From Ursus arctos (Eukaryota; Chordata; Mammalia; Carnivora; Ursidae): DNA of 64,000 nucleotides. The notes beneath the pieces were generated by a model. That model ran no database searches and was not told the DNA's origin. It saw only the letters and a program-made list of their open reading frames with translations. The stretch is from contig NW_026622874.1 in assembly GCF_023065955.2 (NCBI RefSeq), positions 30,393,772-30,457,771 on the forward strand, read 5' to 3'. The position numbers were made by a program, and so were the translations under genes. Below are positions 48,426-61,771 of the stretch, piece after piece (positions within the stretch are counted from its first letter, which is position 1; every line of letters begins with the position of its first letter).

Positions 48426-49603
48426 TCAGCCATCACTATGTTCTAGATCATACCCTGGTGGTGTGAACGTAAGAAGATAATTTAGTAAGTCCTACTTTCA
48501 AGTTCCTCTTTGGGAGAGTGGCAATAATTCTTCCCTGCCTGTTTCAGTTGAGATATTCAAAAGTAAGCTGTAATGTACAAATTGAAAGTATTGAAATAGT
48601 CACCTGTTTACTTTATAGCACAAGAGCCTTTAGCATAGAAATTGTTCTACTCCTCTTTGATCTTCCTGGTTCTCCACCCAAATCCTTGAAAAGTAGTAGT
48701 ATTTGTGAATGTTTGTGGCAGGATAAAATTACAAGTTAAGGAGAGATTACATCCTCATGAAGGGTTTTGCAAACTATTTCTAAAAGTTTGGAATTGTAGT
48801 TATGAAATTGAAGAAGGTTGAATTTATATTCTCTCCAGGTTCTTTGTTGCTGAATGTGTTTCCCACCAGACTCTGAGTTGCCACGTGCCAACTCTGCGGG
48901 CCCCGGGCAGACTTGGCAGAGGGGCTGCCTAGGTTCCGTGCCTGCACAGCGTGGTCAGGAGGGATAGGTTATTGCTCACTGGGCTCTGCACACAGAGGCA
49001 CATTTTGCAACGCTGCTCTTTGCACGTCGTCAGTCAGAAATGTAACTTTCAGAGCGTAAGGCATTTTAGTTTGCATGTATTCAGAGTGATTGTAGAATTG
49101 CTGTAGCAGATAATTTCATGGTGAGAGGAAAAATACTTCTTAGATGTTCTCAACTGAAATCCTGAAATCCTGAACTCGAGGTTGTCAGCTCTTCTTTCGA
49201 TGACTGTGCTCCCTTTAAAAAGAAGGAAAAGAAAAAAAAAATAACCTTCAAGTTCTTCTTTCCGGGAGGCGTAAGATGCCATGACCCCTACTTTGTTTGA
49301 CCTTTTCAATGGACCCTTTTCTAGTTGGTTTTAGTGTCTAAAATGGGTTGCGCTGATGTGAGGTTGCATCTTTATTATTTTCACTTTATTCGTTGTGGAC
49401 GGTGTTACTAACTCCATAGGGAGCTGCCTTGTGAAGTCACGAGCACAGGGATGTGGGTACAGGAGAATGGGTATAGGGGGCTCCCCAGAAACCCATTGTT
49501 GCAAGTGGAAAACAGCTCAGAGCACGTCGACTGATAATGGGGCTGGAGAGTCTCCACAAATCAAAAATAAAAATAGCAGCATATGCACTCTTGTCAGCAT
49601 GCT
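48426..49603. other. Unassigned DNA
   Basis: A modestly GC-rich patch at 48870-49010 is not CpG-rich. No recognisable gene or repeat. Confidence 0.4.
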
Positions 49604-50689
49604 AGTTTAGTGCTTCTCAAGCTGTCTGCGGTAAAGAACTAGTTTTTGATTTCTTGAAATATCCAATCCATCTCAGACTAACACTTCTGTCAAAATATGA
49701 GAAGTTGAATTCGGAAAAATTAAATTTTAAATAGATGAATAACATACAAGCCCCAAGTTTACATTTGATTCAACAGACATGAACTTTTACTTCAATAAGC
49801 ATACTCAGAACAAACAGAGAAAAAGGAAAGAATTACAAAGACTGTGCACATTTTTTATTTGACACGCACAGACTGGTGATTAATATAGAAAATTCCTATT
49901 ATACTTGTACTTTTGTCGTTCCACAATCATAATTAAACAGAGTCACGAGTGAAAAGGCAATTCCTTCTATTAAATGCCTATATGCACACTTTGAATGAAC
50001 ACCATGCATAGATGAGCTTGCTTCTTGCTTGCTAATGTATCGAGTGTGGGTTGGATTGACAAAAATACTGTTCTCGGGGGATAGATGATGAAGCCCAAAC
50101 TGAGTGCATCAGGGACACAAGCCATGGCTCAGGCACTCGGCAAAAGCATGCTGAATTAGAGTAGGTTGTTGGCAACTAGATGGTCCCTTCTGATATGTGG
50201 TTCTGGGAACTACTCATCCGTGTCAAAAACCTGTACCGTATAGTGACTAACATAATATAATAAAAAAACATTTAAAAAAATAAAAAAATAAAAAAACCAA
50301 AAAACCAACAAACAAAAAACCTGTAGGTTCCACTCCCAGGTAGAGCCCACATCTTTTAGGACAGCAACAGCTAATCCTCTGAGCCGCCCTCAGCTAAACC
50401 CCTTTGTTCAAGACCAGGCGCTTTCAGAAGTGATTTGCAATGGCTTTCTGAATAACAATGAACAAGAATCATTATTACTAGAAAGTGGAATAAAACTGCT
50501 CCCAGCATGAAGGAATAGCACATTCTTCTACAGGGTCTGGAGACAGGAAAGAAAGGTGGAAGTATATGTGGCTTATGTTCCTAGGTATGGTATGAAGGTC
50601 ATTCAAGGTCATTTGGGATCTGCCCCTGCATTTCTCCTTATGGTGGTGGGATTAACATACAGGTTCTCTGGGTGGTCTGATATAATGTT
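49604..50689 (-). mobile_element. Probable left flank of the hAT element
   Basis: The sequence from 49604 (agtgcttctcaagctgtctg) resembles a hAT terminal inverted repeat of the 'cagtgcttctcaaa' type. An AT-rich stretch without recognisable genes then leads to the transposase remnant at 50690. A full element of about 2.9 kb would be typical of an autonomous hAT. The matching right terminus beyond 52270 was not found, so the extent is inferred. Confidence 0.35.
50236..50312 (+). mobile_element. Very short L1 3' terminal insertion
   Basis: 'ccgtatagtgactaacataa' then a long A-rich tail. TSD caaaaacctgta (50224-50235) against caaaaaacctgta (50313-50325). Confidence 0.8.
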
Positions 50690-52270
50690 CACAGGAATAA
50701 AAAAAGAGACTCTAGCTAATTTAGCCTCGCTCAGAATATTCATTTGTAATTTTTATCTAAAATGAAGCAAGTGGTGTTGTGTTTCCAAATTCATCTTCAG
50801 TTCTTCATCAGTAGCCAGTTCCAAAAATGTTAGTTAAATTTAAATTATCTTTTGATTAAAAAAAATGAATCCATAGAATCGTCTATGTATAAACTTAAAA
50901 AAATAAATTCAAAACATTTTCTCAAATTCAGAAAATATTTGGTGATAACTTTTTTCAGATATGCTGTATCAATATCGTCACACCCTTCAGTGATACTTGT
51001 TAAACCTGGAACATGTCGTCAACTCTGGACACTGTTCTTTGACATTTCTAGCTTTTGTGTTTGTCTTCGGTCTTATCTGTCATTGAAAAACATGTTCCTC
51101 CTTTACATGGAAGTATTAGGATCAGGATCGTTGAAATAAGAAGGACAAAGAAACAAGTTTGGATGTCTAATTTACATCTTTGTAAAGTTGGGACGAAGCT
51201 GGCAAAACATTAAGAATTTCTCCTGCACTTAAGACATTCTTGACAGAACTTTTCCTCTTGATAACCATCAAACGTCAACCTGTAATACTCCTATTTATTA
51301 TTGGCTTCCTTCTCAACAATTTATTCAGAGGAAGCCTGACTTTAATTCATTTACCTTTATGTACTTTACAATTTTTACTGCATCGCTAAATACAGTGTTT
51401 CGTTTAGCTAACTTATTTTTGAAGCAAGTCTTTCTCAACAAAGGCAGCAATGCGTTAATTTACATTCTGGTGCGAGTTTATTAATCTGCGTAATTCCAGA
51501 ATGTTTTCTTGTCTCTGCAGCTGTGCTATCAGAACGTCCTCTACACGAAACTTAAACTCCAAACCACATCTGTTGACAATGTAATTCTTAGCTTTATACG
51601 TGTGAGAGCTAGTTGTGTCTTTTGGCAATGAGCATGGGGGGAAAAAGGGATTCTTCCTTCCTATCACCATCATGTTCGAATCATCTATGTACTGAAAGAT
51701 TGCCTTCTTAGTGGTGTGGGTGCACTTGTCAAGTTGCAATGAGGAATCCTTTGCTAGCTTTATTTGGTCTCAGAGCTGGTCTTCCGTATCAACCAGCCTG
51801 CTGCGTTACTGTGATAGCACTTGAAAGTGGTGCTGGAGCGACCTTCTTTGCCACAGATCCACCCAACATTTCTAAGCAAATACCTCTGATGCAGATTTTC
51901 ACGGTTTTATTGATTGCGTGTGGGTTTGGTTTTTGTTGTTGTTGTTGTTTGCCTTAACAACCCAAAGTGCTATTTTATTAGAAGCCTGCAAAGCATTAAT
52001 AGGTAAAATTTTGAACATTTACTTCTGTGGCTTTCTAATGCAATCCTCTCATTTCAAAGAATTCTCTTGGTTTTGAGGGTTGTTTTTTTTTTTTTTTTTT
52101 AAACCTTGTGTAAGGAAATGCTGCCCCAGAAGTTTTGGAGGTATCGTTACTTAGAACATCTCTCTGCCAGTAACACACTTTTTGAGTTTAGCATGCCACC
52201 CTCAAACATGCCTACAAACCCAAACTTAGTATATGAGGAATGGTACTTCCAAATAAAACTAGCACGAACT
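50690..52270 (-). pseudogene. Decayed hAT transposase gene (ZBED/FAM200/SCAND3-like)
   Basis: Read on the minus strand from about 52270 leftwards, frameshifted segments follow the order of hAT transposases related to the domesticated ZBED5/FAM200/SCAND3 proteins. First comes a BED-finger-proximal piece (VCYWQRDVLSNDTSKTS, about 52190-52140). Next are MLGGSVAKKVAPAPLSS (near 51870-51820) and SLQLDKCTHTTKKAIFQYID (near 51745-51680). A short SLPKDTTSS block and YIVNRCGLEFKF follow. Further left are DAVKIVKYIK and WLSRGKVLSRM (51390-51230), then TDEELKMNLE and KITNEYSE (50800-50710). Many stops and indels break the frame, and no ATG-initiated frame exceeds about 95 codons. The C-terminal dimerisation motif is not recognisable. 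The family normally has a BED zinc finger, an RNase-H-like catalytic domain and a hATC domain. This is a dead transposon gene, not a host gene. Confidence 0.78.
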
Positions 52271-52982
52271 CCTTGGTCTCCATTTCTTTGGAACCACTGT
52301 CACTGCCATATTTGGTTTACTTCTACTGATGTGCTCAGCCGAAGTGTGTCTTGTCTTGAAACAAGCAAGTCCTGTGAAATTGCTTTTACAGTTTTAAATT
52401 AGAGCTAAAAATACATAATACAATTTTTGCTTTCTTAATTTAGCTAATAATGTTAAGCCACAAATAAAGCAAGGTTGCTTACAAATGGAACCAATCACAA
52501 AAATAGCAGTTATAAAAGTAAACACATGCCGACGTTGCCTCCATCTGCCTGTCTTCTCTGGCCTCCCTCGTCTGACTTCCTAACTGGCTACCTCACACTT
52601 CTCATCAGAGCTGGTGAGGAGGTAGGTAGGAAGACATGGGTCTAGTAATGACTGTTTAAAATCCTTCTGTAGCCTAATTCACGGGAAAAAATAGGGAGAC
52701 CAGGGTTTTATGGCTTGTGCTTTACATTTCATGTTATTTCCTAACGGGGATGGTAGTATCAAATTGTGTCCTGGGGCATTTCCTCCATTCCATGTGTCTG
52801 ATCTGTGATTATATTGAAACAAGTGCTGACTTCCGGTCCGTAGATACATTTGAGCAGTTACAATGTGTATAGCCCTGTGCTAGATGTGGGAGGGAATACC
52901 GCAGTACGTATATCATAGTTTCTGTCTTCTCTGACCTGACGGATTGGTAAAGAGGATAATTCAGGTATCAAGTGAATGGAAT

Positions 52983-53490
52983 ATCCGTTGCTGCATAACA
53001 GATTCCCCCAAAATGTAGTGATTTAAAACAGTAGCAGTTTTTTTATTTAGCTCATAAATCTGCAGCTGGTCAGTGGTTCATCATGGTGGCTCATTTCTGT
53101 CCCACCTGTTGTCAGTAGGCTCAGCTCAACTGGACACTGGATGATCCTTTTTTAGGATGGCTCACTCACATGGGTAGCAAATTGGTTCCCCAGCTCGGGC
53201 TTTGAGCCAGGGACCCAGGTTGCTTTCCATGTAGGCGTCTCCACAGGCTGTTTGGGCTTTCTCCTTATAATGGCTGGGTTGCAACTGTGACTGTCCCCAG
53301 CGATGAAGGCAGAAGTACATGGCACTTTAAAGACTTAGCCCTGGAAGTCACATGGCATCTCTCCTACCATGCTCTGAAGGTTGGTGCAGTCACAAAACCT
53401 AGCAGGTTAAAAGAGAAGGAAACAAAGCTGTGGATGAGTGTGTGGCAAGAATATAGAAGAGGAAATGTGATGGGACATAGTGTCATAACT
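52983..53490 (-). mobile_element. Solo ERVL-MaLR LTR (MLT1-like), antisense
   Basis: The left end reads as the reverse complement of an MLT1-type LTR 3' end ('ccgttgctgcataacagatt', 'aaaatgtagtgatttaaaac'). Further right is the antisense of the LTR body. No internal sequence follows, so it is a solo LTR. The subfamily is not assigned. Confidence 0.6.
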
Positions 53491-53519
53491 ATCTTTAGAA
53501 AACACAATCTACCGTACAA

Positions 53520-53793
53520 GTTATTCATTCATTCAACAGCATTTATCAAGCCCTTACTATGTGCCTGGCACTCTTAAGGACTTGGTATTCAGAGATAAAT
53601 AAGACATGGTTTCTGCCTAGAGAAACTTACAGTTGTAGGAGAGAAAGACGATATAATTAACTATACGTCATAAAATATTATAAGTACTATGCCAGATGTT
53701 TGTGCAAATTACAGCGGTGGCTCAGAAGGAGGGGTGGTAAGATTTTCAGGGAAGGAGCATTCAAATTGGCTCTAAAGAGGTATGTAAGGGCGA
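53520..53793 (-). mobile_element. L2 LINE 3' end, first of three segments
   Basis: Antisense L2 tail: attcattcattcaacagc, then the 'tgtgcctggcactc' block and the 'ataaataagacatggtttctgcc' region. It is cut by the hAT transposon and resumes at 55409. Confidence 0.75.
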
Positions 53794-55408
<1,615 letters not shown>

Positions 55409-55602
55409 GAGGGTGTCATATTCACCAGAATAAGGGACATGCTGGGGACAAAGGCTCAGAGACTGATGGAGGGAACTGGGCACAATCAGGGTATGGAACG
55501 AAGGCCAAAGGGATTCAGTGAGGGGCAGGGGACAGAGGAGAGGTGTGAGAGCTGGCACCTGCCTGGGTAGGCAAGGCCTGGTGCAGGGATGGAGTGCCCA
55601 GG
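55409..55602 (-). mobile_element. L2 LINE, second segment
   Basis: Continues the antisense L2 after the hAT element (gctggggacaaaggctcaga, then a purine-rich 'gaggtgtgagagctgg' stretch). The preceding part ends at 53793. Confidence 0.6.
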
Positions 55603-55799
55603 CCTCAGACCACCTGGTTCAAATCTTCGCTCTACCCCTTGGTTCCTGTGTGATTTGGGGAAAGTTACTTAACCTCTCTAGGGGTTGAAGTGTAGTGCCT
55701 GTTATCTAGGTCTGTTAGGATTCAATGAGATGAGCTCTGTAAAATGCTTGACATGGTACTTGGCATAAAGAAAGCACTCAATAAATGTTAGCTATTTTT
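55603..55799 (+). mobile_element. MIR SINE inserted in L2
   Basis: Sense MIR: 'ggttcaaatcttcgctctacc' region, 'gtgtgatttggggaaagttac', 'ttaacctctct', and the tail 'cactcaataaatgttagct'. L2 sequence lies on both sides. Confidence 0.85.
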
Positions 55800-55930
55800 T
55801 ACTAAGGTGTTTGGACTCTGTTCTCCAGTAAGGAGAGTGTCGGAAGGCTTTTAAGCAAGAAAAAGACCAGACCGGATTAAGATGTATTGTAAGAAAAATG
55901 TGGGGAGAGCGCATGTCATAGTTGGGCCTT
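55800..55930 (-). mobile_element. L2 LINE, third segment
   Basis: Antisense L2 resumes after the MIR: 'gtttggactctgttctccag', 'ggaaggcttttaagcaagaaa'. It completes a single L2 copy interrupted twice. Confidence 0.55.
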
Positions 55931-56354
55931 TTCTGGATGCATTATGGTCCTTAGGGGAATACATTTAGGCTGAACTGCACCGGCTACTCTTTTGGCAGAA
56001 GTCTTCAACCTCAGGAAGCCTCTTGGGCATACCAGTTACTTTAGGAACAGTTTTATGCACAACTGGGAATCAGTTCTCTTTTGTGGAAACTTTTGCTGGC
56101 CTATGAACTTTCAAATTTAGATTGGTTTTGTCCCCCTCCTTTTCACCCAGACTGCTTTTCATGTGCGTGACTAATTCTAGAATCATTTCGCTCTCCTCAA
56201 GTAAGTGACTGCCTCGTGCCCATTCTCACATTACCATTGTTTCGGAGAGGGCCAGAAGTTACCATGGGTACTGTCAGTAGAACCAGGAGGGGCCGGGAGC
56301 CGCTCGCAGGAAGAAGAGGCCCTGGTGGCTGAGAAATCACTGGGTTATTCCGGG

Positions 56355-56690
56355 CAGGGAAATTCAGTTCATCAGGAATATGTTGAGGGTTTTCTCTGTG
56401 CCGGGCACTGAGGAGCAACAGACGTGAAAGAATATGGCTGCCACCCCCATCCTTAGAGAAGCTTGCCTTCCCTGTGGTGAGGGCCAGGAGGCACGTTTCC
56501 AGACAGCTACATCGTGAGTTATGTGTGACAAGTGCTAAAGCTTGAAGTAAAAGTGAAGTGCTGGAGGGGGAGCCCAGAGGAGAGCCTACTTCAAGCGCGG
56601 CTGATAAAGACTTGATGGCATTTGAGCTGGGCCTTGACAGAGAGGTCAGGTTCAGGCAGAAGTGGGCGGTTAAGGTCCTTTCTATGGGGA
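56355..56690 (-). mobile_element. L2 LINE 3' end
   Basis: 'ctctgtgccgggcactgagg', 'agaatatggctgccaccccc', 'tatgtgtgacaagtgctaaa' and 'gagctgggccttgacagaga', antisense L2. The 195-codon minus-strand open frame here lies in this repeat. Confidence 0.75.
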
Positions 56691-56724
56691 GATCATGAGT
56701 AAAGATGGGGAAGTAAGGCAGGCA

Positions 56725-56915
56725 ACATAGGCAAGGTATTTGTGGCACCCAGTGCAAACCGAAAATGCTAGACCCTTTGTTCACAAACCATTGTGAATTT
56801 CAAGACAGGGCAGCCAGAGCATTCGCCCAAGCGTGGGACCTTCCAAGGGCAGAGGTCACGGGACGGCACGGGTTGCACACCCTTGGAACCAATCCTGAAT
56901 GCAGGGTGCATGCGA
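56725..56915. repeat. Ancient interspersed repeat, family unassigned
   Basis: 'tagaccctttgttcacaaac', 'tgtgaatttcaagacagggc', 'cagagcattcgcccaagcgt' and 'gggttgcacacccttgg' resemble a dispersed mammalian repeat that I recognise but cannot name. Confidence 0.4.
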
Positions 56916-57454
56916 AGAACGGTGGTCCGGGGCATAGCTGCGTGAGCGTGAGTGGTGGAAGACGAGTGGGCAGAGGCACGTTGGAGCCACATGCCTGGGC
57001 ACCACCGGTAGGAGGATGGGCCGGATGCTGAGTTCAGTGGGGAACCTCTGAAATTTGGAGCCAGGAATGCTGGAATCCAAAGAATATCTTCAATACTTGG
57101 CTCCCGCTGTGTAGAAGCAAAATTTGAGGTGGCTTGGGAGGGACTGGAGAGAGGATGAGGGCTCGGGTCCTTTGAGAAGGGATGGCTCTGCGCACCAGAA
57201 GCGGCAGCAGGAATGGAAGGGGGCAAATGGACACAGGGGTAACTAAAATGAGAAAGGGTGTGCAGAAATGATATTGAAATGTTGAGCCTGCGTGGCAGGA
57301 CTGAGAAGAAAGAGCAAAGGTCGTTGAGGAAGGTGGGCATTCAATCCATGTTCTTTACAGATTGGCTGATTTATCTGCAGTGACTTCATGACTCTGCAAG
57401 GATTTCACCAAAGCGCTAAAACTTCAATGATGGAAATAACCAAGTACATGTAAA

Positions 57455-57803
57455 TTCTGAAATAGATCAAGCAGAGAAAGACAATTATCATATGGTTTCA
57501 CTCATTTGTGGAACATAAGGAATAGCAGGGAGATCGGTAGAAAGAAGGGAAGAATGAAGGGGGGGGTAAACAGAAGGGGGAATGAACCATGAGAGACTAT
57601 GGACTCTGGGAAACAAACTGAGGGCTTCAGAGGGGAGGGGGGTGGGGGTCTGGGATAGGCCGGTGATGGGTATTAAGGAGGGCACATATTGCATGGTGCA
57701 CTGGGTGTTATACGCAAACAATGAATCATGGAACATTACATCAAAAACTAAGGATGTACTGTATGGTGAATAACATAACATAATAAAAAATTAAAAAAAA
57801 AAT
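57455..57803 (+). mobile_element. Carnivore L1 3' end (5'-truncated)
   Basis: 'catatggtttcactcatttg', 'gaaccatgagagactatgga', 'gggcacatattgcatggtgc' and 'gtactgtatggtgaataaca' lead to an A-rich tail. Low divergence from the carnivore L1 3' UTR suggests a relatively young copy. The TSD is unclear. Confidence 0.88.
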
Positions 57804-57974
57804 TCTTCAGCAAAGGGCAGTGTCTGCACCCTCATTGTATTTAATGAAGCTCTGAAAATGTCCACCGGTGCAGAACGCACGCTAAGGGTTTGACGAGCAA
57901 GTCTTGATTTGTGCAAATCCAAGCATCTTAGGCTGACCTAGGGCTTCAGGCCCAGCCCTTGCGCACCTGTCCAG

Positions 57975-58315
57975 CCTCCTCTCACACTGCCCCCCATCCG
58001 TACCCTGTGCCCCAGGGCTGGACCAGTTTCTTTTGCCTGAGAATCTTCCTTTCCCACTCCACTGCCATACCCCCAACTCTAATTATTCTTCAAAACTGTT
58101 CTCTGGGCATGCTGCACACCCTGCCCACCCCTACCCCCCCACTCCCCACGCCCCACCCCCCGCCCCCAAGTCTAGATTGCACCCTGACCACTCTGTGTCT
58201 CCTTTGTCTATTCATATAGACACTGGTCTCGTCAGACATTGGACCTCAGTGATAGCACCACGCCTAACGTAAGGGAGATGCTTGGTAGATGTTTGTGGAA
58301 TAAATGAATAAATAA
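57975..58315 (+). mobile_element. L2 LINE 3' end
   Basis: 'cttttgcctgagaatcttcc', 'attcttcaaaactgttctct', 'gtctcctttgtctattcata' and the tail 'gtttgtggaataaatgaata', sense L2, interrupted by a C-rich tract. Confidence 0.65.
58119..58168. repeat. C-rich tract with G-quadruplex potential on the minus strand
   Basis: At least six runs of three or more C (including accccccca, ccaccccccgc) in 50 bases, separated by one to three bases. The minus strand could form G-quadruplexes. Confidence 0.7.
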
Positions 58316-59504
58316 AGAGATCAAGTTTGGCCATTAGACGGAAGTGATTATCTGAAAACCCATTCATTTCTGCATTAATAGCTGAACTGTTTTTAGTCTC
58401 AAAGAGGGCACATGGCCTGCAGTGCCTAAGCGGCAGAGCGTATGCTACTGCTGATTGACTAGCCATGTGCCGAATGGGGCTCACTTTTATCATTCTGATA
58501 CCCCAGCCCGTCTGCTGCACCAGGGACCGGGGGAGCAGGACCGACCCAAGTGCAAGAAGAGGCTGGGAATGGTCCACACTCATGCATTGTTAGTAGAGAA
58601 TTTAGAACTATTAAAGTATCCACTGAAAGTTGGACCATTTCTGTTAACACCATGAGCTGGCACTTCTAAACGTCAGTGGTAAAATACTCCTTCCCCTCAG
58701 GGGCTGTTCTGCTTTCTCCCCCAGAGAACCCCACTGGGGAGCAGCCCAGGGTTGCAATCCTGCCTCTCAGGGCAGAGTAGAGACTATTTATCTGTGCTTT
58801 CTATAACTGTGGGCCCCTCAGAACTTCCTTTTTCCTCCTCCCATTGATGGCAATGTCACAGTGACCTTCCTGGGGCCAACCAAGCCTGCCACTTCTCAGG
58901 CGCTCTGCATCCCTCCTTTTAGATTTAGAGAGGCATCCGGAGGGTTGCTTGGCTCGGAAAAGCCTCTCTGAGTGGAGCTGAAATCTTAGCTGTAGAATGG
59001 AATTAGAGGGCTGTCGTGGAATCAGCATCTCCGGCCCTGTGTATAATATGCTGGATGGGAGTCTAGGTCTGGTCTTGCATTTACTAGCACTTGTGTAGCT
59101 CGTGGACCTCACTCAGTGCACACATCTTTCTGAAACCCCTCCCTCTGTGCTGAATGAGGTTGGGAACTATTTCAAAAGCTACAGAAGCTATGGCAATTTG
59201 AAAACTTTACTAGCCGACATTTTGTATCAGAGCTAATATAATAGCAATAGGATGCCCCATCTTGACAAACCAAATTAGCAGTTTGAAAGGTATGGTGATA
59301 CCAGTGGATCACTCATAAATATTGAGGTGGGTAGTGTCTCCCTTGGCCGTAAGCCAGTTGTCAGAATGAGCAAGCCAGTTGGTGGACTGCCCTGACCCTT
59401 TTCCTAGAACCTGTGAGCAGAGCAAATTCTGTTTGTTGGGTGCTGGTTGAGGTTGCCATGTCTGTGCTCAGCCCAAGGGTGGAGATTCCTGGTATAAATA
59501 AGGA
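58316..59504. other. Unassigned DNA
   Basis: Between two L2 copies. Several short overlapping frames on both strands, none recognisable. Confidence 0.4.
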
Positions 59505-59960
59505 GCTCCACTGCCTATAGGATAAAACCTAAGGATGCCTTTCATGATGCGGGTCTCGTCAAAATGCCAACTTCCTCCTTAGGGTCACCCCACCACTAAC
59601 CTTGAACTCTAGGAACCAGCTATTCTGGGAGACGTGCAGATCCTCAGACAAAACTTGTTCTCTCAACCATCCAGGCTTGGCCATACTATTTGGTTTGCCC
59701 AGAATTTTCCACTTACCCTCACTCCCTCATTCACCAGAATAACTCACGACTAAGTTCTGGCACCTTCTCATGCAGGAGGGCTTTCTTCGCCCAGTTCCCC
59801 AAATGGGATCAGTTAAATGCAGACTTTGTTCCGTGTACTTAACATTGAAGCTAAATAACCTCACTTGTCCCCTAGCCCACATCGTCCTCATCCCTGTCTT
59901 CTGCATCTCGGGAGATGTTAGTTCTATTGTCTGGAATCCCTTCCCACGTGCTTCCTTCTA
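59505..59960 (+). mobile_element. L2 LINE fragment
   Basis: 'aaacctaaggatgcctttca', 'ggtctcgtcaaaatgcc' and 'ttgaactctaggaaccagct' follow the sense L2 3' region. Diverged. Confidence 0.5.
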
Positions 59961-60039
59961 TCCTCAGCATTGCTCCTCCAGGAGAATTCTCTGGGGATGG
60001 TTTCTTCTGCTTATCTCAAGGCTGATTATGTTTTTATGA

Positions 60040-60869
60040 GCACTGTTCTTACAGTCCTGATAGCTACCACGAAGTCAACTGTTCAGTGGTAATGGTGTGG
60101 TGAAACTGAATCAGAAATCTGCAGGAATTTACTACTTGGGCCTTTTCTGTTAGCAACAATACTGTCAAGAGAAGAATAGAATCCAATAATTTCTGATTGC
60201 TATTTTTTGGGCCAATTTATCAAGTTACGTACATATCTTCTCAATACAAGTTGAATGTTGGGTTTTTTCCTCCCTTACTCAACATATCCACCACTGCTTA
60301 GCTTAGTTTTTCTTTTTCTCTCTCCCCTCAGGGTAATCTTGACTGTCTGGCAGCCCCAGTTGATTCAGGGCAGAAGCCCAGGGCCCTTGGCTTGTCCAAA
60401 GTATCATGGCGGACACTCAAGGCTTGGCTGCTCATAACCCTGGTGAAGGCTCTGTGTCCTCCTCCTGACATTTGGCCAGCCCCCCTTAGCCATCTCTCTT
60501 CATGAAAAATATTGACCTTGCTCATTTCAAGGCCTAAAATTACCTTTTTTCTCTACATACTATTTCTTAATCTTTCCTCTTTCAAGTGAGAAAAGAAAAG
60601 TCAAGCATGCAATTTTTTCCTAGTCTCTGTAAAATCGGAATCCAGCCTATGATTATATCTTCTTAACTAGCAAAAAGTTCAAAAGTTACTAGTTTCTTCA
60701 ATTAACTGCACTCCCTCTCTTATTTTTTTAAATCATCAGTACCCTGTTAGCATTAACTGCTTCTTGGCTAAGCCTGCTCGTTTATAATCCATTTCATAAA
60801 GGCATCGTATTTCTTTCCTTAAACATTTTTAGAATAGTGGAACGCAACCAGACTTTCTTAAAACAAGGC
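60040..60869. other. Unassigned DNA
   Basis: AT-rich with pyrimidine-rich patches. No repeat or gene recognised. Confidence 0.4.
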
Positions 60870-61076
60870 ATCCAGTGGTTCCTCACAGATGATTTAGAGG
60901 CTCACAGATGGGGTTGAGATAATGGTGCCTATAAGAATCATGGGAGTTTTAAAAAATCTGCTGGCTCACCCTTTCTCACCCCACTTCACCCCTGAGTGTA
61001 ATTAAACCCAGGAAAATTTAACTTTAAAAAAGCGATTTTGATGATTCTAATCTGGCCTCTGGTTGAGAACTGTGGT
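60870..61076 (+). mobile_element. MER5A-like element
   Basis: 'ccagtggttcctcacagatg' at the left, 'agaatcatgggagtttta' in the middle and 'gatgattctaatctggcc', 'ggttgagaactgtgg' at the right give both ends of a MER5-type element. Confidence 0.6.
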
Positions 61077-61219
61077 CATGATGGTTCCAGGTACACAGGA
61101 CCCAGCTGAGGGTTGTCGATTTCACACGTGAGTTACACGGAGGAGCAGAAGTGGGGGGTAGTAGATGCGATGGTTCTGGAGGCTTCTGGAAGAGTTATGT
61201 TCTGTGTTGAGTTGAATCT

Positions 61220-61430
61220 TGAATAATAACAACATAGCCACGACTGGCATGCGTTGAGCATGTATTGCGTAGAGCACCTCATCAAGTCACCACCTTCAAT
61301 CCTCACCAAGGATGGAAAATGGAGCTCAGAGAGATCAAGTGCTTGGCCCAAAGTCACACAGCAGGTAAGTAGCAGAGCTAGTATTTAGCCCTTCAGTCAG
61401 TGTGACTCCAGAGCTCTGACTTCTATGATG
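61220..61430 (-). mobile_element. MIR SINE
   Basis: 'gcgttgagcatgtattgcgt', 'caagtgcttggcccaaagtc', 'acacagcaggtaagtagcag' and 'gtgtgactccagagctctg', antisense MIR. Confidence 0.85.
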
Positions 61431-61771
61431 TGTCGGATTTAGTGGGAGGGAAGCAGCAGAGACTCATGGTGTGGGTACAGCAGGAAAATTATTTCTACCT
61501 GATCAAAATCCTTGTGGGAGACAGTTATCTGGGTTTATAAGAAGTCCTTCAAGTCAATTATGGACATCACCATTAGGCTGAAAATTGTCTTTCTGTCTCT
61601 AAGAAGATGAGAAAGGCCGAGTTTTTATCATCATGAATAGACCTGGTGTATGAACCTCCACTTCAATTTTTCTATCTAATTCCATAATCATAATTCATAA
61701 TCATAGTCATTTCTTGGAGATCAGAGGGACTTTAGATCCCGTGAAGTCCTTTTTCTTGTCCCACTTCCTTA

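Noticed and set aside
48870..49010. Possible CpG island or promoter
   Set aside because: GC-rich but CpG-poor, with no transcript-like features.
56197..57340. Two adjacent minus-strand open frames of 195 and 190 codons that overlap slightly
   Set aside because: The first lies in an antisense L2 3' end and the second starts in another ancient repeat. Neither shows known domains, so they are treated as chance frames.
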